Part shown: positions 16,825-24,322 of the stretch, piece after piece | Numbering within the stretch: position 1 is the first letter of the stretch | How the letters are laid out: every line of letters begins with the position of its first letter | Assembly: GCA_029975965.1 (NCBI GenBank) | Contig: JARKOV010000177.1 | Span: forward strand, 1 to 30,469 | Length of the DNA stretch: 30,469 nucleotides | Direction: 5' to 3' | Origin: Anaerolinea sp. | GTDB taxonomy: Bacteria > Chloroflexota > Anaerolineae > Anaerolineales > Anaerolineaceae | The notes under the pieces: model-generated | Seen by the model: only the letters and a program-made list of their open reading frames with translations | Databases searched by the model: none | Told to the model about the DNA's origin: nothing | Position numbers and translations under genes: made by a program

Positions 16825-17817
16825 CTAGCCTGCCAGGATCTCTTCGATCTTCTCCAGCTCCTCGGCGCTGAAAGACAGGTTGTGGATCGTACCGACCGCG
16901 TCTTCGATCTGGCTGGGCCTGCTCGCGCCAATCAACGCCGAAGTGACCTGCGGCAGGCGCAGCACCCAGGCCAGCGCCATCTGCGCCATGCTCTGCCCGC
17001 GCGCCTGGGCGATCTCGTTCAGTTTGCGCACCCGGGCAATGGTCTCATCGGTGATTTCATCCGGGGTGAGGAAGCGCCCATCGGCCACGGCGCGCGAATC
17101 TTTGGGGATGCCCTTGAGATAGCGGTCGGTGAGCAAGCCTTGCGCCAGCGGCGAGAAGGGGATACAACCGATGCCTTCCTCGTCGAGCACATTGGTTAAG
17201 CCATTTTCGATCCAGCGCCCGAACATGTTGTAGTAAGGCTGGTGAATGAGGCAAGGCGTCCCCAAAGAGCGCAAGATCTGGGCCGCCTGGCGGGTCATGT
17301 CGGCGGGGTAGTTGGAGATGCCCACGTAGAGGGCGCGCCCGCTGCGCACCGCGTAATCTAACGCGGTCATGGTTTCTTCGAGAGGCGTCTCGGGGTCTGG
17401 GCGGTGGCTGTAAAAGATGTCCACGTAGTCCATCCCCAGACGCTTAAGGCTCTGGTCCAGGCTGGCGATCAAGTACTTGCGCGACCCCCATTCCCCGTAA
17501 GGCCCAGGCCACATGTAATAGCCGGCCTTGGTCGAGATGATCAACTCGTCGCGGTAAGGGGCGAGGGTCTCTTTGAGCACCTTGCCAAACGACTCCTCGG
17601 CGGACCCACCCGGCGGGCCGTAATTGTTGGCCAGGTCGAAGTGGGTGATGCCCAGGTCGAAGGCGCGAGTGAGCATGGCGCGTGAATTTTCAATGGGATT
17701 GACCCCGCTGAAATTGTGCCAGAGTCCCAGCGAAATGACCGGCAACTTCAAGCCAGATCGCCCGCAGCGGCGGTAAACCATCTGGTCATAGCGAGATTCG
17801 AGCGCGGTGTAAGGCAT
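16825..17817 (-). CDS. Aldo/keto reductase, YghZ/Gpr-like
   Basis: The 330-residue product is an NADPH-dependent aldo/keto reductase. The catalytic tetrad is visible as Asp61 (HFDLANNYG), Tyr66, Lys97 (ISTKAGY) and His138 (IFYSHRPD). The insertions GPPGGSAEESFGKVL and STKAGYYMWPGPYGEWGSRK match the YghZ (L-glyceraldehyde-3-phosphate reductase) and potassium-channel-beta-like branch. The C-terminal ALIGASRPSQIEDAV is the usual NADP-binding end. In the cytoplasm it should reduce aldehydes such as methylglyoxal or glyceraldehyde phosphate. GAGGAG precedes the ATG. It lies 17 bp after trpS and is probably the third gene of the SelW-like/trpS operon. Confidence 0.92.
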   Translation of the reverse strand: MPYTALESRYDQMVYRRCGRSGLKLPVISLGLWHNFSGVNPIENSRAMLTRAFDLGITHFDLANNYGPPGGSAEESFGKVLKETLAPYRDELIISTKAGYYMWPGPYGEWGSRKYLIASLDQSLKRLGMDYVDIFYSHRPDPETPLEETMTALDYAVRSGRALYVGISNYPADMTRQAAQILRSLGTPCLIHQPYYNMFGRWIENGLTNVLDEEGIGCIPFSPLAQGLLTDRYLKGIPKDSRAVADGRFLTPDEITDETIARVRKLNEIAQARGQSMAQMALAWVLRLPQVTSALIGASRPSQIEDAVGTIHNLSFSAEELEKIEEILAG

Positions 17818-17834
17818 GGTTTCTCCTCAGTGGG

Positions 17835-18821
17835 TTATGGCAGGCCGATGGCGTCACGCACTTCGACCATGGTTTGTTCGGCGATGACTCGCGCGCGGTT
17901 CGCGCCGTCTTCGAGCACGTCCCAGATCTGCTCTGGGCGCTCCGCCAGGGCATGTCGCCGCTCACGGAAGGGTGCCAGATGGTCATTGAGGTTCCTGGCG
18001 AGGATTTTCTTGCAATCCACGCAGCCGATGCCAGCCCGGCGGCACTCCACGTCGATCATGGCAACTTCTTCTGCGCTGGAAAAGACCTTGTGCAGGCTGA
18101 AAACGTTGCACACGTCGGGGTTGCCGGGGTCGCTGCGGCGCTGGCGCGCCGGGTCGGTGACCATGGTCATCACGACTTTGGTCGTTTCCTCAGGGGTCAA
18201 GGCCAGCTCGATGTGATTGTTGAGGCTCTTGCTCATTTTCTGCTGCCCGTCGGTGCCGAGCACCTTGGGAACCTCGGTCAGTTTGATCCCCGGTTCTTTC
18301 AGTACGTCCGTTTCGTAGCGGAAGTTGAAGGAGCGCACCGTCTCGCGGGTAAACTCGATGTGCGACTGCTGGTCGATGCCAACCGGCACCAGGTCGGTCT
18401 TGTACAAGACGATGTCGGCCGCCATCAGCACTGGGTATCCCACCAATCCCAGGTTGACGTTGTGGGGCTGCATGCGCACCTTCTCTTTAAAGGTCGGCAG
18501 GTCGGTCAGTTTGCCCAGCGGCGAGACCATTGCCAGGATGGTGTTGAGCTCCATCACCTGGGGGACATGGGATTGGATGAAAACGATCGTCTCTTCAGGG
18601 TCAATGCCGGCAGCCAGCCAGTCGAGGGCCATTTCGAGCGTATTGGATTTTAAATCCCGCGTGGTTTCCATCGTCGTCAGAGCGTGGATGTCGACGATGC
18701 AATACACGCAGTCATAATCTTGCTGCAGGGCGACATAATTGCGAATTGCGCCCAGGTAATTGCCCAGGTGCTGGCGCCCCGTGGGGCGCGCCCCCGAAAA
18801 GACTCGACCTTTCTTTGTCAT
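17835..18821 (-). CDS. trpS: Tryptophanyl-tRNA synthetase with putative Fe-S cysteine motif
   Basis: The 328-residue class Ic synthetase charges tRNA-Trp. It has the HIGH-like box PTGRQHLGNYLG (13-24), the tryptophan-site region VGYPVLMAADIVLYK, VGIDQQSHIEF, and KMSKS at 195-199 (GQQKMSKSL). Between KMSKS and the anticodon domain lie Cys238, Cys260, Cys267 and Cys270, a C-x21-C-x6-C-x2-C pattern. Thermotoga maritima TrpRS binds a [4Fe-4S] cluster through C-x22-C-x6-C-x2-C at almost the same positions, so a cluster is likely here. The start ATG overlaps the stop of the upstream SelW-like gene (ATGA), which implies translational coupling. Confidence 0.95.
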   Translation of the reverse strand: MTKKGRVFSGARPTGRQHLGNYLGAIRNYVALQQDYDCVYCIVDIHALTTMETTRDLKSNTLEMALDWLAAGIDPEETIVFIQSHVPQVMELNTILAMVSPLGKLTDLPTFKEKVRMQPHNVNLGLVGYPVLMAADIVLYKTDLVPVGIDQQSHIEFTRETVRSFNFRYETDVLKEPGIKLTEVPKVLGTDGQQKMSKSLNNHIELALTPEETTKVVMTMVTDPARQRRSDPGNPDVCNVFSLHKVFSSAEEVAMIDVECRRAGIGCVDCKKILARNLNDHLAPFRERRHALAERPEQIWDVLEDGANRARVIAEQTMVEVRDAIGLP

Positions 18822-19069
18822 ACCGTTCCTTTCCTCAGGTGCTTGCGGATCAGATCGACCACCTCGCCGGGACTGGCGTGCCGACCGGTGGCCAATTTCG
18901 AATAAATTTTCTGGTCATTCACCACCACTTCAAATTTTCCACTGTCGGAGGGGACCAGAGTCAATTCTTCAATGTCGGGTTCGAAATGTTTCAACAGTTC
19001 AGCCGCCAGACCGGTGGCTCGATCGGTGTAGTGTCAAACTGCGCAGTAGGTGATGGAAATGGTGAGCAT
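18818..19069 (-). CDS. Predicted SelW-like (Rdx family) selenoprotein with in-frame UGA
   Basis: Reading through one TGA gives an 83-residue protein. It starts at ATG 19069-19067 after GGAGA, continues MLTISITYCAV, then UGA at 19036-19034 (residue 12), then HYTDRATGLAAELLKHF. The rest holds SGKFEVVVNDQKIYSK and GRHASPGEVVDLIRKHL, the typical beta-strand and C-terminal helix of SelT/SelW/SelH (Rdx) proteins. Cys9 and the UGA form C-x-x-U exactly where these thioredoxin-like proteins have their redox motif. A hairpin with loop GGUCU begins 15 bases after the UGA, as expected for a bacterial SECIS. The frame ends in a TGA overlapping the trpS start. A cysteine-to-stop pseudogene is the alternative, but the intact downstream frame and the hairpin argue against it. 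No sel genes are in the window. Confidence 0.85.
19001..19019 (-). promoter_or_regulatory. Candidate bacterial SECIS hairpin
   Basis: In the mRNA, AGCC-A-CC pairs with GG-C-GGCU around the five-base loop GGUCU (19012-19008): four outer pairs, one A/C mismatch and two inner pairs. The loop starts 21 bases after the UGA, within the usual spacing of bacterial SECIS elements. The same GGUCU apical sequence occurs in the well-studied E. coli fdhF element that binds SelB. Confidence 0.7.
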
Positions 19070-19089
19070 TCTTTTTCTCCCAGAACGTG

Positions 19090-19157
19090 TGTCAGTAATT
19101 ATAATATAAACAATCCGCCGCTCTTATCCGACCGGTTTGCATTCCTTGAGAAGGGCC
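19090..19157. promoter_or_regulatory. AT-rich divergent promoter region
   Basis: Between the SelW-like gene and the diguanylate cyclase lies a short AT island with TATAAT on the plus strand at 19100-19105 and TATAAT-like sequence on the minus strand over the same bases. Neither has a recognisable -35 at the usual distance, so this is a tentative shared promoter. Confidence 0.35.
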
Positions 19158-20195
19158 ATGAACGACGAAATTGTTACCTCACCCGTTAAGTTGCCCAATC
19201 CGCCGGATTCCAATGGGACGCCGCCCGATCAATATTACCGCATGCTCTTCGAGTATGCCCCCATCTCACTTTGGGAAGAGGATTACAGCCAGGTAAAGGT
19301 GATTCTCGACCGGTTGCGCGGCGATGGAATTGAGGATCTGGCGGCTTATCTGGAAACGCACCCAGGCGTTGTGGATGATTGCATGGCTCGTATCCAGGTG
19401 TTGGGCGTCAACCGGAAGACGCTGGAGTTGTTTGGCGCAAGCAGCCAGGAAGAACTGCTCGCCCACCTGGACACGATCTTCCGCGATGAAATGCGCGTCC
19501 ATTTTAAGGATGAGCTGCTGGACATGTGGCAGGGACGGCTCTTCTACGAACGCGAGGGGATCAATTACGCCCTGAACGGCCAGCCGATCGACATTCACCT
19601 GCAGTGGAGTGTGCTCCCTGGTTACGAAAAAACCCTGGGGCGTGTGCTGGTCTCGATCGCCGATATCACCGCTCGCAAGAAGGCGGAGCGCTACCTGACC
19701 TATCTCGGCACCCATGACGTGTTGACCGGCTTATACAACCGCGCGTATTTCGAGGAAGAGTGCGACCGCCTGGAGCGCGGAAGGCGTTTTCCGGTCAGCA
19801 TCTTGATCGGCGACCTGGATGGGCTGAAAGAGGTCAATGACGCTTACGGTCACTCGGCGGGCGACGACCTGTTGCGCCGGACGGCAGAGGTGCTCAAAGC
19901 TGGCTTTCGGGTAGAGGATGTGGTGGCCAGGTTGGGCGGCGACGAGTTCGGCGTCATCCTTGCGGAAACGGACGAGTTGGCGGCAATCGCCTCGGTGGAG
20001 CGCATCCAACACCTGGTCGAGCTCAACAACACGTTTTACCAGGGGCCGCGCCTTTCGATCTCGATGGGGGTGGCGACCGGTGTCAAGGGGACCAAACTGG
20101 CAGAGGTCCAACGCCTGGCTGACGACCGCATGTACCAGGCGAAACGCCAGCGCAAGCAACCCGGGAGCCGCCGGAACTTTAATTACCCGCCATGA
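19158..20195 (+). CDS. Diguanylate cyclase with PAS-like sensor domain
   Basis: The 345-residue cytoplasmic protein pairs a PAS-like sensor with a GGDEF domain that makes cyclic di-GMP. Residues 25-175 hold the sensor (MLFEYAPISLWEEDYSQVK, then ...VSIADITARKKAE, the usual PAS end and coiled linker). The GGDEF domain covers about 180-335: DVLTGLYNRAYFEEE, GDLDGLKEVNDAYGH, and an intact active site RLGGDEF (GGDEF 260-264). RVED at 251-254 sits five residues before GGDEF, the position of the inhibitory I-site RxxD, so product inhibition is likely. ATG 19158 has AGAAGG close upstream. Its stop overlaps the start of the sugar transferase gene (ATGA). Confidence 0.93.
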   Translation: MNDEIVTSPVKLPNPPDSNGTPPDQYYRMLFEYAPISLWEEDYSQVKVILDRLRGDGIEDLAAYLETHPGVVDDCMARIQVLGVNRKTLELFGASSQEELLAHLDTIFRDEMRVHFKDELLDMWQGRLFYEREGINYALNGQPIDIHLQWSVLPGYEKTLGRVLVSIADITARKKAERYLTYLGTHDVLTGLYNRAYFEEECDRLERGRRFPVSILIGDLDGLKEVNDAYGHSAGDDLLRRTAEVLKAGFRVEDVVARLGGDEFGVILAETDELAAIASVERIQHLVELNNTFYQGPRLSISMGVATGVKGTKLAEVQRLADDRMYQAKRQRKQPGSRRNFNYPP

Positions 20196-20848
20196 GCCAG
20201 GATCGGTCAGGGAAACCCTTTGCATCGCCGGCTTTCTTCCCGACCGGGATTCCGCTGTCGAAACGGTTGTTCGACCTGCTGTTGACCGTGCCAATCCTGG
20301 TGATCGTCTCACCGGTGCTATTGGTGGTGGCGTTGGCAATCTGGATCTCGCAGGGAAGCCCGGTGATCTTCCGCCAGGCGCGCCCCGGATATAAAGGCGC
20401 TATTTTCCACCTGTACAAATTCACCACAATGCGCGACCTGCGCTCGCCTGGTGGAGAGCTGCTGCCGGACGCGCAACGGCTTACCTCGCTAGGGCGTTTC
20501 TTGCGCTCGTACAGCCTGGACGAGTTGCCCGAGTTGGTCAATGTGCTGCGGGGAGAAATGAGCATCGTCGGACCGCGCCCGTTGCTGGTGAAATACCTGC
20601 CGCTCTATTCGAGCGAGCAAATGCGCCGCCACGATGTGTTGCCCGGTATCACCGGGTGGGCGCAAATCAACGGGCGCAACGCGATCAGTTGGGGTGAGAA
20701 ATTTCGCCTGGACGTGTGGTACGTCGACCATTGGTCGCTGGGCCTGGACGTGAAAATCCTTGCCCTGACGGCCTGGAAAGTCCTCAAACGCGAAGGGATC
20801 AGCGAGCCGGGGCAGGCCACCGCCAGGGAATTTGACGGGGGCAATTGA
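20192..20848 (+). CDS. Polyprenyl-phosphate sugar-1-phosphate transferase (WcaJ/PglC-like)
   Basis: The 218-residue membrane enzyme is a small monotopic phosphoglycosyl transferase that attaches a sugar-1-phosphate to a polyprenyl-phosphate carrier, the first step of exopolysaccharide or glycan assembly. Visible are KRLFDLLLTVPILVIVSPVL (the reentrant hydrophobic segment, 24-43), FRQARPGYKG, FTTMRD, the catalytic SLDELPEL with Asp110-Glu111, and MSIVGPRPLL. The length fits the catalytic core alone, without the N-terminal membrane extension of WcaJ. It is translationally coupled to the diguanylate cyclase, suggesting cyclic di-GMP-linked polysaccharide control. It ends 12 bp from the convergent lipoprotein gene. 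Confidence 0.92.
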   Translation: MSQDRSGKPFASPAFFPTGIPLSKRLFDLLLTVPILVIVSPVLLVVALAIWISQGSPVIFRQARPGYKGAIFHLYKFTTMRDLRSPGGELLPDAQRLTSLGRFLRSYSLDELPELVNVLRGEMSIVGPRPLLVKYLPLYSSEQMRRHDVLPGITGWAQINGRNAISWGEKFRLDVWYVDHWSLGLDVKILALTAWKVLKREGISEPGQATAREFDGGN

Positions 20849-20860
20849 ACTGCCCGCGAT

Positions 20861-21886
20861 TCACTCGATGGGGATGCTCAGCGGGTAAATGATACCGGCG
20901 GACAACTCGGCGATGATCGCCTCGATCTTTTCCTGCCGTCCCGGGCTGAGCAGGCCGGGGTTGACGTCTTTCAAGGTGACCGGAACGTTCAGCACGCCGG
21001 CGCTCCTGCCTGCCAGCGCCTCCGGCAGCGCCTGGCGCAGGGCTTCCAGCGGGTCAAGGCTGACAGTTGCCGCCCACTGCGCTGACAGCTCGGGAGGCGG
21101 AGGGAGCGCTCCGACCAACCGCACCGGGGTATTGAGCTGGGTTAACCCCGCCAGGTAGGCGAAAACTTCCGGGCGAGCGGCCTCCGCAGCGATATAAAAC
21201 GCCTCTGCCTTGCCCGTATCAAAGAAGCCGGCGGCGACAGCCTGCCAGGCAGCTCCGTCTGCCGGGGTCGCCGCTCCGGCGACCAGGGGGAAAGTCACGC
21301 CGAGTGGCCAGCCGGGAGAGCACGTGCCACAGAAATACCCCCCGCCGTTGACGAAGGCATTTTGCCGGGAAGGTTGCTCGGCGGGTATCAAGCCGGCTGC
21401 GCGCCAATCATTGGAGAGCAACGTGGCGGTGTAGCCAGCGATGAACGCCTGGTGGTCGGGGTTGGTCTGGATCACGGTCAGGTTACCGGTGGCGTCCAGG
21501 GGAGCAGGGCTGACGATGACGAACTGCGCCTGGGGGGCGGCGCCGGTCAGCTCTGCCAGGTTGGGGAGTAAGGCCAGCCCGACGACCAGGCGCACCTCAC
21601 CAGCCAACGCCTCGGGAGCGAGGGAATCGACTGCTTCGACGGTCAAACCGGCCGGCTCAGCCAGCTCCGCAACCAGCGCCTGTGCGTTCGCGCTCAAATC
21701 TGGCTGGGCGGCGTCGCGGATAACGATGGCTTTCCCCGGCGGCTGGGTGGGGGTGGGCGTGGCTTCGGGGGTCGGGGTGATGGCAGGTAGCGGCGTTTCC
21801 GTTGGAACCGCCAGCGTGGCGGACGGGCTGCATGCAACGAGCAGGGCTGCCAGGAGCAGCAGGAGGGCGGCAAGGCGCTTCGTCAT
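20861..21886 (-). CDS. Secreted lipoprotein, periplasmic-binding-protein-like
   Basis: The 341-residue product starts MTKRLAALLLLLAALLVACSP, a signal peptide with lipobox LVAC and Cys19, followed by a Thr/Pro-rich linker (PTETPLPAITPTPEATPTPT) typical of Chloroflexota surface proteins. The remainder alternates strands and helices (KAIVIRDAAQ, VRLVVGLALLPNLAEL, FVNGGGYFCGTCSPGWP) as in BMP/type-1 periplasmic-binding folds; this assignment is by pattern only. The ATG at 21886 gives the normal signal peptide; an upstream start at 21943 would begin inside the transposon end. The mobile element inserted 43 bp upstream, so its native promoter or operon link has been cut. Confidence 0.75.
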   Translation of the reverse strand: MTKRLAALLLLLAALLVACSPSATLAVPTETPLPAITPTPEATPTPTQPPGKAIVIRDAAQPDLSANAQALVAELAEPAGLTVEAVDSLAPEALAGEVRLVVGLALLPNLAELTGAAPQAQFVIVSPAPLDATGNLTVIQTNPDHQAFIAGYTATLLSNDWRAAGLIPAEQPSRQNAFVNGGGYFCGTCSPGWPLGVTFPLVAGAATPADGAAWQAVAAGFFDTGKAEAFYIAAEAARPEVFAYLAGLTQLNTPVRLVGALPPPPELSAQWAATVSLDPLEALRQALPEALAGRSAGVLNVPVTLKDVNPGLLSPGRQEKIEAIIAELSAGIIYPLSIPIE

Positions 21887-21920
21887 GACTGGAAATTTTA
21901 CCCGATTAATCGGCCAGGCG

Positions 21921-21928
21921 GATTTTTG
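21921..21928 (+). repeat. Left target-site duplication of the mobile element
   Basis: GATTTTTG here and GATTATTG at 25926-25933 directly flank the inverted repeats and match at 7 of 8 positions. An 8-bp duplication is usual for IS1-family insertions. The mismatch suggests an old insertion. Confidence 0.7.
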
Positions 21929-21954
21929 GGTAGTGTCCCTCATTTGACTTGATG
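21929..21954 (+). repeat. Left terminal inverted repeat (26 bp)
   Basis: It is identical over all 26 bases to the reverse complement of 25900-25925. The repeat begins GGTAGTGTCC and ends TTGATG. Confidence 0.93.
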
Positions 21955-22178
21955 AATTTATCTAAAAGGACACATGCGCTGGCTTATATGCTCGCGAATG
22001 AGCCAATTTCCACGATACAAATCACTCAATATATTTGACGAAAGCACAAACGAGATTGAGGTTGCAATTCTTTTCATTTTAAACTAAAATGTTTGGGCGG
22101 TTATTTATTGTTTTTTCCCCTTGCCATTAAATTACCTAATCTAAATACTAATACTCTGGATCAGTGAAGGTGAATGGA

Positions 22179-22748
22179 ATGATATCCAAACTCCGCTGGA
22201 TTAATTTCATCGTATCTATTATAAGCCTGGGTTTAGCTTTTTTAATCTTGATCGTCCCAATAACAGAGACGAGTGGCGCTCAGGTTATCGTACTACAACC
22301 TCTATATTCTATCTTGGATAAATCCTGGCTGTTATTTCGGTCACTTGTCTTCTTTGCATTTTCCACCGCTGGCACCATTTCCCTAGCCCGAAACGCTCAA
22401 ACCTTGAAAATAAATAGGACACTTCGTTATTTTGTTGTTATCATTGTTCTTGGTCTAATAGCAAGCCTGGTAATTTTCTATGGATTTTCATGTTGTGATT
22501 CACCAGTTGTTTTTTTTATGGGTTTCCCTTTTAGCTGGTTGCGAGGGATAACACAAGCTCAACACTACCTGCCATTGCCAGCTTTCCAGTATCTTGTCAT
22601 GAATTTCCTTCACATCGATTGGGATATCGATGTGATTAGTCTTATTGCCAATATCTTTTTTTGGTACAACGTAACTTTATTGGTGGTTACTTCAAAGCAG
22701 CAAAGTTGGTTGATGCCACGTAAACGAAGAAGTCCACAAAATACATAA
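22179..22748 (+). CDS. Cargo membrane protein of unknown function
   Basis: This 189-residue protein is not recognised. It has about four transmembrane segments: near residues 5-26 (WINFIVSIISLGLAFLILIV), 48-64, 80-103 (YFVVIIVLGLIASLVIFYGF) and 150-170, and a basic tail MPRKRRSPQ. It carries a Cys-Cys pair in GFSCCDSP. Starts at GTG 22164, GTG 22170 and ATG 22179 are possible; the ATG is chosen because AAGG lies about nine bases ahead. Base composition is AT-richer than the chromosome around the element. It is the first gene inside the transposon, followed 65 bp later by the amidase gene, and may be carried as a unit with it. Confidence 0.65.
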   Translation: MISKLRWINFIVSIISLGLAFLILIVPITETSGAQVIVLQPLYSILDKSWLLFRSLVFFAFSTAGTISLARNAQTLKINRTLRYFVVIIVLGLIASLVIFYGFSCCDSPVVFFMGFPFSWLRGITQAQHYLPLPAFQYLVMNFLHIDWDIDVISLIANIFFWYNVTLLVVTSKQQSWLMPRKRRSPQNT

Positions 22749-22813
22749 CAGGTCCCAGAAGCTCCTTATTTGGAGAGGGCGGACTAATCAATCTTCTACA
22801 TAGGAGACCATCA

Positions 22814-23681
22814 ATGAAGAGATTGGTCATCATCGCAGCGGTCACATTGATTGCAATAAGCCTTGCATTGGGTGTATGGTCTGTTTCTGCCAATTCTAAA
22901 GGAAACGATGGAAATACATGGCCTTATCCACCCCCGGAAGCAACATTAGTCGATGAAAGTTCGGTAGTTGGTGAAACTACAGTCATGGATCAATTATCTT
23001 CCGAACCCTACCCCGCACCCGCTACCATACCAACCACAACATATTGCACCTCAAAATGTAACCTACTCCTTTTTTATCTATTTGCCGATTATTATGAGAT
23101 CGTATGATCGGGCAGCAGCCGTAGCTCACGCTGATCAATTTGCGCATAATCGAAGCGGTGATTATCCGAATTTTGGTACAGGTTGTTCTTGTAACGACTG
23201 CACTAATTATGTATCCCAGTCAATAAACAAGGGAGGCGTTGCATTAAAGACTGGGAATTGGGATGCAAATAGCCCATTCGAATGGTGGTATAGAAAGGTT
23301 CTTTGGTGGTATGAAAACTCAAACACCTGGAGCGCAACCGATTGGTTCAATACATACCTGTTCCAGTATCCAGAAGAATTTGAGTTTCGTAGCTGGCCCA
23401 CTGAACTTGAAGCTGGAGACTTTTTCATTCTGGATCTTCATGGGGCTGGGCTTAGTGATCCGCCGGATGGGATACCAGACCATGCAAGATTTGTTGTTGG
23501 CATGGGAAATTCGAGCGTAGATCCGGCAGATTACACCTGCACAACAAACCCAATTCCTCCTTCAACCTTTGATTTGTTGGCTAACCAACACTGCGTTGAT
23601 CGGAAGCACATCGTTTGGAACTATAATCTCGAAGATTTCGGGACCTGGCCTTTCCACGTTGTCGATATGCCCAACAACTAA
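22814..23681 (+). pseudogene. Secreted amidase-domain protein (Amidase_6-like), frameshifted
   Basis: Two overlapping frames make up one gene. Frame A (from ATG 22814, after AGGAGA) gives a signal peptide MKRLVIIAAVTLIAISLAL and a Pro-rich linker ending near EPYPAPATIP. Frame B gives the linker end FFIYLPIIMRSYDRAAAV and a domain with NDCTNYVSQSINKGG and GIPDHARFVVGM. These resemble the putative amidase domain (PF12671), with its Cys (codon at 23199) and His (codon at 23481) as likely catalytic pair. Such secreted enzymes may cut peptidoglycan or peptides. A one-base shift between about 22993 and 23050 is needed to join the frames. A real mutation, a sequencing error or programmed frameshifting are all possible; the first is favoured because the transposase is also broken. 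Confidence 0.75.
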
Positions 23682-23695
23682 TGAGAGGGTCCAAA

Positions 23696-24322
23696 ATGAA
23701 CAAACGCGTTCTACTCATAGTTGCCTCATCAATAATAATCATGGTCATTGCGGGATTACTTATAGCGACCTCAGTACCTGGAAAAGCATATCCAGGAGTA
23801 CAACAAACCAAAGAGACCGACGAAATTCAAAAAGTAATCGAAGCAAGCTACGCAATTGAAGCGAAAGCAGGCAGGGATTTTGATACCTCAAAGTTTCAAG
23901 ATGCTTTTATCAATGACACTCGTGGTGGCGAACTAAGCCAATCAACCGTCGAGTTTATTGAAAGTGTTGATGCAAACCATAAAGCCTCTTATGGCTATTT
24001 GGATTATAAACTTGCTTACTTTTCTTGGTGGGAAAAAGGCGCACTACAGTTGGAAACACTATTTGCGAAGGTAAAAAACGAGAACAGGAAAATGACAAAG
24101 GATGAAATGAGATCCTTGTTTGATCAGAAAGGGCGTTTAGCAATGCCGCGTCTGAAAGGAGAGAGCACCAAGAAAAACCTCTCCTTTGATTCAATCGAGA
24201 TTAAAGGAGATACGGCTGTGGCGATCTTTGATGATGGACCAAGAACAAATCAGATGATCTTGGTAAAAGTAGAGAATCAATGGTTCATTGCGGGAAACAA
24301 AATCCTTTCGGTTCATCCATAG
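23696..24322 (+). CDS. Cargo membrane-anchored or secreted protein of unknown function
   Basis: The 208-residue product begins MNKRVLLIVASSIIIMVIAG, a signal anchor or uncleaved signal peptide, followed by a soluble domain. The region EIQKVIEASYAIEAKAGRDF and the end ILVKVENQWFIAGNKIL recall small NTF2-like secreted proteins, but the match is weak and no function is claimed. ATG 23696 has GAGAGGG about eight bases upstream; an ATG at 23681 overlapping the previous stop (TAATG) is an alternative. It directly follows the amidase gene, so the two are likely cotranscribed. AT-rich like the rest of the cargo. Confidence 0.65.
   Translation: MNKRVLLIVASSIIIMVIAGLLIATSVPGKAYPGVQQTKETDEIQKVIEASYAIEAKAGRDFDTSKFQDAFINDTRGGELSQSTVEFIESVDANHKASYGYLDYKLAYFSWWEKGALQLETLFAKVKNENRKMTKDEMRSLFDQKGRLAMPRLKGESTKKNLSFDSIEIKGDTAVAIFDDGPRTNQMILVKVENQWFIAGNKILSVHP

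Noticed and set aside
18684..19189. Plus-strand frames across the SelW-like gene
   Set aside because: They have no domain match, while the minus strand gives a complete SelW-like protein once the UGA is read as selenocysteine.
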